In this document: in pieces, positions 8,115 through 15,208 of the stretch
How the letters are laid out: each line of letters starts with the position of its first letter
How positions within the stretch are numbered: the stretch's first letter is position 1
Assembly: GCA_903927605.1 (NCBI GenBank)
Contig: CAIYNT010000122.1
Span: 1 to 30,484 of the forward strand
Direction of reading: 5' to 3'
DNA: 30,484 bases
Source of the DNA: an uncultured Holophagaceae bacterium
GTDB taxonomy: Bacteria; Acidobacteriota; Holophagae; Holophagales; Holophagaceae
Position numbers and translations under genes: made by a program
The notes under the pieces: model-generated
What the model was told of the DNA's origin: nothing
Database searches by the model: none
The model's input: only the letters and a program-made list of their open reading frames with translations

Positions 8115-8945
8115 ATGAAGCCCCTGTCCGGATTCCGAGTTCTGAACCTTGCAGTCAACGTGCCCGGCCCCGCTGCTGCCGCCCGACTGCTGCGGATGGG
8201 TGCGGAGGTGACAAAACTGGAGCCGCCGGCCGGTGACCCCCTGGAGGGCTACCATGCCGGCTGGTACCGCGAAATGGCCGCGGGACAGACCGTGATCAAG
8301 GTTGATCTTAAAACTGCTGGAGGGCGCCGATCCCTTGATGACCTGCTGGGCGAGGGAGATCTGCTCCTCACCGCGAACCGGCCCGCTGCCCTGGAACGGC
8401 TGGAGCTGGATTGGGCCACGCTGCATCACCGCTTTCCGCTGCTTTGTCAGGTGGCCATTGTCGGCTACCCGGCTCCCAGAGACAACGAAGCCGGGCATGA
8501 TCTGACCTACCAGGCCTGCCTCGGGCTGCTGAGCCCGCCTTCCCTGCCGCGCACGCTCCTGGCGGACATGGCCGGAGCCGAGCTGGCGGTGAGCAGTGCC
8601 TTGGCGTTGCTGTTGAACCGGGAGCGGGGCTGGGGCGGAGCCTACGCTGAGGTGGCCCTGTCGGAGGCGGCCGTGGCCATGGCCGAGCCACTCCTGCATG
8701 GCTGCACGCTGCCGGGAACCAAGCTGGGCGGCGGCAGCCCCGAGTACAACATCTACCAGGCGATGGACGGCTGGGTCGCCGTAGCGGCGCTGGAGCCGCA
8801 TTTCAAACAACGCCTTGAACGCGCGCTTGCCGTCGGTACGGCCGAGGAATATCGGAGCGTCTTTGCAACGCGCAGCGCCGCAGAATGGCAGCAATGGGGA
8901 CAAGAACGCGATGTTCCCATAGTCATGCTCAAAGGGTCCAGCTGA
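8115..8945 (+). CDS. short family III CoA transferase (CaiB/BaiF-like)
   Basis: A 276-residue protein of the CaiB/BaiF/AMACR family. The N-terminal nucleotide-binding stretch is typical (MKPLSGFRVLNLAVNVPGPAAAARLLRMGAEVTKLEPP, residues 1-38). The acyl-CoA acceptor Asp is likely D151 in LLADMAGA, followed by LLNRERGWGGAYAEVALSEAAV and YNIYQAMDGWVAV. Usual members are 360-400 residues. This one is shortened after about residue 235 and ends soon after the DVPI motif. ATG at 8115 was chosen because it begins the conserved N-terminus. It converges on a methylmalonyl-CoA epimerase gene, which suggests acyl-CoA metabolism. CoA transfer versus racemase activity cannot be told from the sequence. Confidence 0.85.
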   Translation: MKPLSGFRVLNLAVNVPGPAAAARLLRMGAEVTKLEPPAGDPLEGYHAGWYREMAAGQTVIKVDLKTAGGRRSLDDLLGEGDLLLTANRPAALERLELDWATLHHRFPLLCQVAIVGYPAPRDNEAGHDLTYQACLGLLSPPSLPRTLLADMAGAELAVSSALALLLNRERGWGGAYAEVALSEAAVAMAEPLLHGCTLPGTKLGGGSPEYNIYQAMDGWVAVAALEPHFKQRLERALAVGTAEEYRSVFATRSAAEWQQWGQERDVPIVMLKGSS

Positions 8946-8958
8946 AGCCGGACGGACC

Positions 8959-9360
8959 CTAACCCTGACTCAGTTCCATCAGCACTCCTCCCGTTTCCGC
9001 GGGGTGGATGAAGGCCACTCGGCAGCCGTGGGCGCCGTTCCGCGGGGCTTGGTCGATCATGCGCACGCCCTTGGCCAGCAGCTGCGCCACGGCCGCTTCG
9101 ATGTCATCCACCTCGAAGCAGACGTGGTGGATGCCAGGGCCGCGCTTCGCCAGGAACTTGCCGATGGGTCCCTCGGGATCCGTGCTCTCCAGGAACTCCA
9201 AGGTACTTCCGCCCACAGGGAAAAAGGCAGTCTGCACTTTCTGCTCGGCCACCTCCTCGGTGTGGTCCGCGGTCATGTCGAAGAGCTTCGCCATGCGAGC
9301 CAAGGCCTCGTCCAGGCCCGGAGTCGCGATGCCGAGGTGGTTGATGCGGAGCAGTTTCAT
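8959..9360 (-). CDS. mce: methylmalonyl-CoA epimerase
   Basis: Interconverts the (R)- and (S)-epimers of methylmalonyl-CoA in the propionate/succinate route. The protein has 133 residues, the usual length, made of two VOC (glyoxalase-fold) halves. Metal-site residues fit the family: His8 in INHLGIA, His78/79 in GIHHVCFEVDD and Glu129 in GGVLMELSQ, with LEFLES in the first half. Start at ATG 9360; no strong Shine-Dalgarno. It is convergent with the CoA-transferase gene and no mutase gene is in the window. Confidence 0.93.
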   Translation of the reverse strand: MKLLRINHLGIATPGLDEALARMAKLFDMTADHTEEVAEQKVQTAFFPVGGSTLEFLESTDPEGPIGKFLAKRGPGIHHVCFEVDDIEAAVAQLLAKGVRMIDQAPRNGAHGCRVAFIHPAETGGVLMELSQG

Positions 9361-9548
9361 AAGGATAGTCTAGACGATTGGCTATCAGCTGTGGGCTGTG
9401 GGGAAAGATCCCTGCGGGGCGCCACGCACGGCGCGGCCCTCATTCAGTTCGGCGCCGATCCATTGGTGCGGCACGAACTTGAATACTGACGCGACCCGCA
9501 GGGCCGCCCAGAACGCCCTTCCTACGGCCTATAGACTACCGCCCGCCC
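9361..9548. other. intergenic gap, no gene recognised
   Basis: 188 bp between the epimerase start and the yecH-like stop. Only short spurious frames are present. It should hold the epimerase promoter, but no clear core elements were seen. Confidence 0.5.
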
Positions 9549-9791
9549 TCAGTGCTGGCAGGCCGGAGCCAGCCCCAGGCTCACGGTGCCATCGGCCACG
9601 GAAACCTTGCCCTTGCTGCCCAGGAAGGCGATGACGCCATCGAAGTCGAAGCTGTCCCCGCCGCAGTTGCAGTAGACCGCCTCAGCCCCGTGGGCGGCGA
9701 TGGAGATGGCACGCAGGTCCTCCAGGCGGCAAGCCCCACCCTTCTCCATCAGCAGGCTCAGCAGGTCGTGGCCGTAGAGGGGTTCGGTCAT
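9549..9791 (-). CDS. YecH-like (DUF2492) putative metal-binding protein
   Basis: An 80-residue cytosolic protein matching the E. coli YecH family: N-terminal YGHDLLSLLME, central ...AVYCNCGGDSFDFDGVIAFLGSKGKV and a C-terminal ACQH. Potential ligands are His8, Cys41, Cys43, Cys78 and His80. ATG at 9791 was chosen because AGGAG lies 6 bp upstream; the frame extends further but the family begins here. Biological role unknown. It follows holB by 65 bp, in a leader with alternative hairpins over the ribosome binding site. Confidence 0.85.
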   Translation of the reverse strand: MTEPLYGHDLLSLLMEKGGACRLEDLRAISIAAHGAEAVYCNCGGDSFDFDGVIAFLGSKGKVSVADGTVSLGLAPACQH

Positions 9792-9826
9792 GGTGGTCTC
9801 CTGTTTAGGAGCTGAAACTCCTGAAT
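9792..9826 (-). promoter_or_regulatory. alternative hairpins covering the yecH-like ribosome binding site
   Basis: In the transcript, one CTCCT lies between two AGGAG copies. The upstream copy can pair with it as AGGAGT-TTCA-GCTCCT (6 bp with a U-G wobble, 4-nt loop). The downstream copy is the Shine-Dalgarno itself and can pair as CTCCT-AAAC-AGGAG (5 bp). The two are mutually exclusive, so this could gate translation; that role is inference. Confidence 0.4.
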
Positions 9827-9856
9827 TCATTCTAACCCCCCGACCGGTGATCGCGG

Positions 9857-10867
9857 TCACGACACCAACGACAGGGCCACTTCCCTGAGCAGGGGCTCGG
9901 GGCTGAGGTTCCGTGGCAGGTGCCGCAGAGCCTGAAGAGCTGCTTCCTGGGGGGCTTTCAGATCCCGGGGCTGGGTGGCCAGGGCTTCCAGTTCCTCCCG
10001 CCAGGGCGCCAGGGCCGGGGGTTCACCCGTGTGCATCCGGGCCAGGTCCGCCAGCAGACGCAACAACAGTTCCAGGGGTTGCCGCAACTGTTCGCCCTGG
10101 GCGAGGACGGCTTCCTTCTCGGGCAGCAGCGGAGCTGCCGAAGCACTGAAGGAGCGGCCCGCCAGGAGGGCGATCCAGGCCTCCACCTGGGCTTCGGCGC
10201 GACGGAAGGCGGCTTCATCCAGGAACCGCAGACTGCCCTCCCCCAGGGCGGTCCAACGGTCGTGATCCAGGTCCTGCCAGCCGTTCCGCTGGGCCACGAC
10301 CCAGGCCTCTCGGAGGGCGAGGGGCGCAAAGGGGATGCGCTCGCAGCGACTGCGGATCGTCTGCAACAGGGCCTCAGGGCGGTGGGTGACCAGGATGAAG
10401 TGGGTGTCCGGCGGCGGCTCCTCAAGGGTCTTGAGCAAGATGTTGCCGCTGGATTCATTGAGGCGATGCGCCTCCTCCACCAGGATCCAGCGGTGGCAGC
10501 CCAGGGGCGGCGCCAGGGCAGCCCACTCGATGACGCCCCGGCTGAAGCGCGGCTGGTTGCTGGAATCCAGGCCTTCGCGGATCTGATCGATGCGGATGAC
10601 GCCGGCCTTGCCCTCGGGCGTGATGCGCAGCAGGTTCGGCAACTCGAAGGGCAGGTCGTCCCCGTCGAAGATGCGGCAACCTTCGCACTGGCCGCAGGCG
10701 GTCTTCCGGAAGCAGAGCTCGCGCTGGGCCATCTCCAGGGCCACCCGGCGCTTGCCGATGCCCTCGGGCCCCGTGAAGAGGAGCGAGCCCCGGATGCCCC
10801 CCCCCTGGAGCCGCTCCAGGAGGCGCTGGCGGATGGCCTGATGGCCGACAATATCCGGTGAGTACAT
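9857..10867 (-). CDS. holB: DNA polymerase III delta' subunit (clamp loader)
   Basis: Part of the clamp-loader complex that places the beta clamp on primed DNA. The protein has 336 residues. N-terminal AAA+ module: GHQAIRQRLLERL, P-loop GPEGIGKR (33-40), a four-Cys zinc module (C52, C58, C61, C64), a Walker B-like stretch ILVEEAHRLNESSGNILLK, and the sensor/SRC motif TIRSRCERIPF. LEEPPPDTHFIL is the classic delta'/gamma signature. ATG at 10867 was chosen: its A is also the last base of the tmk TGA stop (TGATG), so translation is coupled. A TTG one codon earlier is possible but unlikely. The C-terminal third is divergent, as is normal for delta'. Confidence 0.92.
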   Translation of the reverse strand: MYSPDIVGHQAIRQRLLERLQGGGIRGSLLFTGPEGIGKRRVALEMAQRELCFRKTACGQCEGCRIFDGDDLPFELPNLLRITPEGKAGVIRIDQIREGLDSSNQPRFSRGVIEWAALAPPLGCHRWILVEEAHRLNESSGNILLKTLEEPPPDTHFILVTHRPEALLQTIRSRCERIPFAPLALREAWVVAQRNGWQDLDHDRWTALGEGSLRFLDEAAFRRAEAQVEAWIALLAGRSFSASAAPLLPEKEAVLAQGEQLRQPLELLLRLLADLARMHTGEPPALAPWREELEALATQPRDLKAPQEAALQALRHLPRNLSPEPLLREVALSLVS

Positions 10868-11532
10868 CAATCCACCCCGAACCCGGCGCTGCGCAGCAGG
10901 GGTGCCACCCGGGTCCAGATGGACGCCTCCACTTGGTCCACCGGATTGCGGGCCGGGATCATGGCCACGCGGTTGGGATGGTTCTGGGCAATGACGAGGA
11001 AGCGGTTCCGCACGCGCCGATGGAAATCCAGCTCGGCTTGGTCGAACCGCGTTTCCGCAAACTCGCCGCCCAGGGCCAGATTGCGCACTTCGACCCGCTG
11101 GAGTGAAACTTCGGGATCCATATCCAGCATCACGGTCAGGTGGGGCTTGAGACCCCGCAGCACCAGCTCATTGAGGCGATCCAGCGAAGACTCGGGCACA
11201 CCACTGGCGCCCTGATAGGCGCGGGTGGAATCCTCGAACCGGTCCACCAGAACGATCTTCCCCTCGGCCAGGGCTGGCCGGATCAAGGTTTCGAGGTGCT
11301 GGGCCCGGTCGGCGTAGAACAGCAGCAGCTCGGCTTCGGAACACCAGGTCTCGCCACTGGGGTGACGTTCCAGCAGCAGGCGGCGCAGCTCGCGGCCCAG
11401 GGCGGTACCCCCGGGTTCCTTCGAGACCACCATGGGCAGGCCGAGATGGCGCAGGCGCTCGGACAGGCGCAACAGCTGGGTGGATTTCCCCGAGCCTTCC
11501 ACCCCTTCGATGGTGATGAATACGCCCTGCAC
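10867..11532 (-). CDS. tmk: thymidylate kinase
   Basis: Phosphorylates dTMP to dTDP. The protein has 221 residues, with P-loop EGVEGSGKST (9-18), the dTMP-binding KEPGGT, the VDRFEDSTRAYQG motif (DR(Y/F) type) and a short LID region near ETRFDQAELDFHRRV. The GTG start at 11532 is preceded by GGAGG at a 4-bp spacing. The downstream gene holB overlaps by one base. tmk-holB pairing is widespread in bacteria. Family call secure. Confidence 0.95.
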   Translation of the reverse strand: MQGVFITIEGVEGSGKSTQLLRLSERLRHLGLPMVVSKEPGGTALGRELRRLLLERHPSGETWCSEAELLLFYADRAQHLETLIRPALAEGKIVLVDRFEDSTRAYQGASGVPESSLDRLNELVLRGLKPHLTVMLDMDPEVSLQRVEVRNLALGGEFAETRFDQAELDFHRRVRNRFLVIAQNHPNRVAMIPARNPVDQVEASIWTRVAPLLRSAGFGVD

Positions 11533-11621
11533 AGGACCTCCATGGTTTGAGGATACCCGGCTCAGCTCGACGACAGACCCCTGACACAGTGCTATCCTGC
11601 TCGAAACGCCAGGAGTGACCG

Positions 11622-12731
11622 GTGGCCGAAGCGATCCATTGCCCGAGCTGCACCACCCGCTACCGTCTTCGCCCCGAGCGGCTGAAGCCGGTGATCCGGC
11701 GGGCCAAATGTTTTTCCTGCGGCAGCGTGTTCCCCGTGGGCGATGTCGTGCAGCGGCTGCTGGCCCTGCCGGCCCAAGGCGCCACCGCCGCCTTCAGGCC
11801 TGATCTCGTGGATGCGAAGCAGCACGAACCCGTGGAACAGGCTGCGAAGCCGGTGCCTTCCCTCACCCTGGACGATCTGGACAGCAAAGACCCGGAAGCC
11901 CTGGAGAAAACCCTCGTAACGGTCCCTGATGCCCTGCCAGAGGCCAAGATCGAGGTGACCAGCATGTACCCCCCGGAGATCACCGAGACCACCCTGTCAG
12001 GTTATTCCTCCGCCAGGGATGCCATCGAGAAGCTCTTCGGCTCCGCCCCGCTGGCCGGTTCAGCCCTGAAGGTCAATCCCGAACCCAGCGCCATGGACAT
12101 GGAAGCCACCATGTCCGCCCTTGAAAACACCCTTGGAGCTTCTCCGGCCCCGCCACCCTCCCCAGGCAAAGGGACCCACGGCAACAGTCCATCGGCTTCG
12201 GAGCTGAGTGAGGAGGATCTGGCCGGACCGTCCAGTTCCACCCTGCGCCTCTCCCATCAGGATCTTCTGGCCGCCATCGCGGCCGCACCTGCCTCCACCC
12301 CGGTTCCTGCACCCCCCCCTGCCCCGACAGAACCCACCGTGCCGCTTCGTGCCTCTGACCTGCTCGCGTCCGCCGAAGAGCGCCCGCCGGTGGCTCCCCG
12401 ACCCACGGCGTCCCGTTCCTTCACTCCGTTCCCGGAAGCCCCAGAACCCGGCGCCGAGATGCTGCGTCTGAAGATCGGCGAGGACATCTACGGTGGTCTT
12501 ACGATGCCGCAGCTGATCGCCTGGGTGGAGGAGGGCCGCATCCTCGAGAACCACATGGTGGCCCGGCAGCACAGTGAGAATTGGCTGGAGGCCCACAAGG
12601 TGCCCGGACTGCGCCCCGTCTTCGAACGGCTCCGTCGGGAACGGAGCAACGGTGCACCCAGCGTGGACTCCAGTCTCGGAGAACCCGCCACCAAGAAAAG
12701 CCTCTTCGGCGGACTGTTCGGAAAGAACTGA
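11622..12731 (+). CDS. MJ0042 zinc-ribbon protein with C-terminal GYF_2-like domain
   Basis: A 369-residue protein. The N-terminus is an MJ0042-type zinc ribbon (Cys7, Cys10, Cys30, Cys33: CPSC...CFSC). A long low-complexity Pro/Ala/Ser-rich middle (about 60-275) probably forms a disordered linker. The C-terminal MLRLKIGEDIYGGLTMPQLIAWVEEGRILENHMVAR resembles GYF_2 (DUF4339) protein-interaction domains. No membrane segment. GTG start at 11622 with AGGAG 6 bp upstream. The secreted protein gene at 12733 starts 1 bp after its stop. Proteins with this ribbon often turn up near secretion or gliding genes, but the function here is unknown. Confidence 0.7.
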   Translation: MAEAIHCPSCTTRYRLRPERLKPVIRRAKCFSCGSVFPVGDVVQRLLALPAQGATAAFRPDLVDAKQHEPVEQAAKPVPSLTLDDLDSKDPEALEKTLVTVPDALPEAKIEVTSMYPPEITETTLSGYSSARDAIEKLFGSAPLAGSALKVNPEPSAMDMEATMSALENTLGASPAPPPSPGKGTHGNSPSASELSEEDLAGPSSSTLRLSHQDLLAAIAAAPASTPVPAPPPAPTEPTVPLRASDLLASAEERPPVAPRPTASRSFTPFPEAPEPGAEMLRLKIGEDIYGGLTMPQLIAWVEEGRILENHMVARQHSENWLEAHKVPGLRPVFERLRRERSNGAPSVDSSLGEPATKKSLFGGLFGKN

Positions 12732-12732
12732 C

Positions 12733-13302
12733 ATGCATACTCTCCTTCTCATCGCCGCCCTGGGCCTGGCCCAGGAACCACCGCTTCAGATTCCGCCCCC
12801 TCCTTCAGAAGCTCCCGTCCAGGCCCCAGCCCAGTCCCCGACCCAGCCCTCGGCCCCTGCTCCGGCCCCTACAGCCCCGATCCAGGCCCCGATCCCGGTG
12901 GTTGCCGCCACACCCGTAGCTCCCACCGGCCCGCTCTCTTTCTACTCTGAAAGCTTCACCTTCTCCTGGGATCGCACCATCCCCCTGGCCATCAACCTGG
13001 ACGGCCTGAAGGTGAGCAGCATCTTCTTCAACAAACGGGTCGTCCAGATATTCAAGGGCGCTGAATTCGGCACCCGGGCCCAGGTCGAGGTCACCAACAC
13101 GGGCAAACACCCCAAGGTGCCCGGCTTTGCCGTGGCCGTCCTCGACAAGGATGGGCGCCTCCTCGGTGTGGCCTCCGGGGGCACCAAGGTCGGCACCATC
13201 AAACCTGGCGACACTGAAACCTTCGACCTGAACTTCACTCAGGTGAAAGAGCGCTTGGCCACTGGCGACAAATTCCTATTGGCCATCGAACTGAGAGACT
13301 AA
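12733..13302 (+). CDS. secreted protein with FxLyD-like beta-sandwich
   Basis: A 189-residue protein. Short N-terminal hydrophobic stretch (HTLLLIAALGLAQE) compatible with a signal peptide, then about 55 residues very rich in Pro/Ala. The globular part follows. Its VEVTNTGKHPKVPGFAVAVLDKDGRLLG and VGTIKPGDTETFDLNF look like the FxLyD domain of exported bacterial proteins. ATG at 12733 is 1 bp past the previous stop, so the two genes are probably co-translated. The gene's TAA overlaps the stop of the convergent heptose kinase gene. Function unknown; partnership with the zinc-ribbon protein is inference. Confidence 0.65.
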   Translation: MHTLLLIAALGLAQEPPLQIPPPPSEAPVQAPAQSPTQPSAPAPAPTAPIQAPIPVVAATPVAPTGPLSFYSESFTFSWDRTIPLAINLDGLKVSSIFFNKRVVQIFKGAEFGTRAQVEVTNTGKHPKVPGFAVAVLDKDGRLLGVASGGTKVGTIKPGDTETFDLNFTQVKERLATGDKFLLAIELRD

Positions 13303-14303
13303 TTCGCCTCTTGCTCGTGATAGTGGGCCAGGATCTCAGCCGGTGTGGCGGTGGCGGTGCCAACCTTGGCCACGACCACACCAGCCGCGGCGTTGGCCAG
13401 CATGGCAGCCTCAGGCCAATCGGCGCCGGCCGCGATGGCGGCGCTGAAGGCTGCGATGACGGTGTCACCTGCCCCGCTGACATCGAATACTTCCCGGGCC
13501 TCGGTGGGAATCAGCCAAGGGGCCGCATGTTCAGCCTCCGGCGAGAAGAGGGCCATGCCCCGCTCGCTGCGTGTCACCAGCAGGCCCTGCAAGCCCACTT
13601 CGGCCATCAGGGCCCGACCGGCGATCGTCACTTCCATATCAGATTTCGCGGGACGCAAGGTCAGTTCAGAGATCTCCTTGGTATTGGGCGTCATCAACGT
13701 GGCACCCCGGTACATAGCCTTGTGGGCAGGCTTGGGATCGACGATCCAGGGCAGGTTCCTCGCGGCACAGAGAGTGCGCACTGCCTCCATCACGGGCTCG
13801 CTGATCGCGCCTTTGGCGTAGTCGGACACAATCAGTGCCGAGGCGGTACCGAGCGCCCGCTCCAGGCGGTCCTTCAATCCCAGCAGTACCGCGGCATCGG
13901 GTGGGCCCGATTCCTCGCGGTCGATGCGCAACATCTGCTGCTGCTGGCCGATGACCCGGGTCTTGATGATGGTGGGGCGCGAGGTATCCAGCACGAGGCC
14001 TGAGATGGACACGCCCAGGCCGGTCAGCAATCCGAGCACCCGGTCACCCGCGGCGTCCTTCTGGAGTGTGCCGATGAGCAGCGGCTCTGTTCCCAGGGCC
14101 TTGAGGTTGGCCGCCACGTTGGCCGCACCGCCAAGCACCGCCCGCTCGCGGGTCACTCGCACGATGGGGACCGGGGCCTCCGGCGAGATGCGGTTCACTT
14201 CGCCGAAGAGATACTCATCCAGCATCACGTCGCCCAGCACGGCCACCTTGCGGCCCTCCATGCGGCGCAGCAGGGTTTCGGCCTGGGAGCGGTCCAGTCT
14301 CAC
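13299..14303 (-). CDS. rfaE1: D-glycero-beta-D-manno-heptose-7-phosphate kinase
   Basis: PfkB-family kinase making heptose 1,7-bisphosphate for ADP-heptose and the LPS inner core. The protein has 334 residues, so it is the single-domain RfaE1 form; the nucleotidyl-transferase half of bifunctional HldE is absent. Signature stretches: GDVMLDEYLFGEVNRISPEAPVPIV, LGGAANVAANLKALG, the substrate-site SDYAKGA, MTPNTKE, and the catalytic GAGDT (277-281). The GTG start at 14303 overlaps the Trm112-like stop by 4 bp (GTGA), so the frame further upstream is not coding. Its stop overlaps the convergent gene's stop. Confidence 0.93.
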   Translation of the reverse strand: MRLDRSQAETLLRRMEGRKVAVLGDVMLDEYLFGEVNRISPEAPVPIVRVTRERAVLGGAANVAANLKALGTEPLLIGTLQKDAAGDRVLGLLTGLGVSISGLVLDTSRPTIIKTRVIGQQQQMLRIDREESGPPDAAVLLGLKDRLERALGTASALIVSDYAKGAISEPVMEAVRTLCAARNLPWIVDPKPAHKAMYRGATLMTPNTKEISELTLRPAKSDMEVTIAGRALMAEVGLQGLLVTRSERGMALFSPEAEHAAPWLIPTEAREVFDVSGAGDTVIAAFSAAIAAGADWPEAAMLANAAAGVVVAKVGTATATPAEILAHYHEQEAN

Positions 14304-14467
14304 TTGTCCACCTTTTTGGCCGCATCCACCAGCATCACCGGGATGCCGTCCTCGATGGAATAGAGCAACCCGCACCCTTGACAGTGCAGCCCCGATGGTT
14401 GTTCCACAAGGTCGCCATGGCAGGCAGGACAGCAGAGGATCTCGAGAAGACGTGGATCGAGGGGCAT
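14300..14467 (-). CDS. Trm112-like small zinc protein
   Basis: A 55-residue protein: MPLDPRLLEILCCPACHGDL, then LHCQGCGLLYSIEDGIPVML. This is the Trm112/YcaR (UPF0434) family, with Cys pairs CPAC and CQGC as a zinc ribbon and the canonical YSIEDGIPVML ending. In Gram-negatives these genes usually sit next to LPS genes such as lpxK or kdsB, in line with the overlapping rfaE1 here. ATG at 14467. Confidence 0.9.
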   Translation of the reverse strand: MPLDPRLLEILCCPACHGDLVEQPSGLHCQGCGLLYSIEDGIPVMLVDAAKKVDK

Positions 14468-14806
14468 GGGGACAAGCTATCAGCTGTCGGCCAGCGGCGC
14501 TCGACGAAATTGTCGCCGTCAGGATTGGAGGCAACTACCAAGGCCTTGAAGGTCGTACGGTAGTCACTCAGATGATGCCCTTCGGCCCCTCTGGTGCTCG
14601 AGAACTCGAGAAACATCCACCAGAGGGGCACGAAGGTCCCGTTGAATAGGAAGCGATCCCCGCGGGTATCGGGCAACGGCCCGAGCCCCTTTCAAGTGCA
14701 GGCCCAGCACTCCCGGACTGGGGCGGGTCTTGCTTCCTGGCTCACCGGGAAAGTGAGTAGACCGCTTTGTCGATGGTCATGGTCATGCGAGATGCACGTG
14801 ATCGTC
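14468..14806. other. 339-bp gap between P-II and Trm112-like genes
   Basis: No recognisable gene. A minus-strand open frame exists but has no family resemblance. The main content is a long inverted repeat at 14578-14636, listed separately. The gap should contain the promoter for Trm112-rfaE1, which was not identified. Confidence 0.5.
14578..14636. repeat. long imperfect inverted repeat (stem-loop)
   Basis: Arms GCCCCTCTGGTG (14585-14596) and CACCAGAGGGGC (14618-14629) pair perfectly over 12 bp. After a single bulged A (14630), six more pairs extend the stem (CCTTCG with CGAAGG). The 21-nt loop contains CTCGAG-AA-CTCGAG. There is no flanking T-run on either strand, so it is not a standard terminator. 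It could be a small RNA, a processing site or a mobile-element remnant. Confidence 0.6.
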
Positions 14807-15160
14807 TCAGGGCCCGATGGCGGCACTTCCGGTTTCGCCTGTCCGCACCCGGAAACAATCTTCCAGATTCAGGACGAAGACCTTACCGTCGCCCAGGTGG
14901 CTTGGCTCGGATTTGGCCGCTGCCATGATGGCTTCCACCGCGGGTTTGACGAACTCCTCGTTCACCGCGATCTCCAACTTGACCTTGGGGAGCAGGCGGA
15001 TGAGACCGATCTTGTTGCCTCGGAACTGTTCCGCGAAACCCTTCTGGGTCCCGCAACCGCGGACATCGGAAACCGTCATCAGATAGATTTGGTGAGCCAC
15101 CAAGGCAGCCTGGACTGCTTCGAATTTATCTGGACGAATGATGGCGATGATCATTTTCAT
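14807..15160 (-). CDS. glnK: P-II family nitrogen regulatory protein
   Basis: Trimeric signal protein that reads ATP/ADP and 2-oxoglutarate and usually plugs the ammonium channel. The protein has 117 residues. Ligand-site motifs are present: IIRPDKFEAV, Gln39-Lys40, GDGKVFV (90-96) and FRVRTGE. The T-loop is atypical: the uridylylated Tyr51 is Ile51, position 46 is Phe, and the position-49 Ser phosphorylated in cyanobacteria is Asn. Neither known covalent switch site is therefore present. ATG at 15160 with AGGAG about 6 bp upstream, 48 bp after the amt stop, forms an amt-P-II operon. The symbol reflects that linkage; glnB would also be acceptable. Confidence 0.92.
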   Translation of the reverse strand: MKMIIAIIRPDKFEAVQAALVAHQIYLMTVSDVRGCGTQKGFAEQFRGNKIGLIRLLPKVKLEIAVNEEFVKPAVEAIMAAAKSEPSHLGDGKVFVLNLEDCFRVRTGETGSAAIGP

Positions 15161-15208
15161 GCTTATCTCCTCTTACAGGGTGATGGGCTAAGTGGACTCA
15201 GGCTCCGC

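Noticed and set aside
9379..14487. Short shared string GCTATCAGCTGT near 9381 and 14476
   Set aside because: Only 12 bp and two copies, in unrelated gaps; no structure or context suggesting a functional repeat.
14335..14676. Minus-strand frame through the gap and the large hairpin
   Set aside because: No family resemblance, overlaps the Trm112-like gene out of frame, and the hairpin arms fall inside it.
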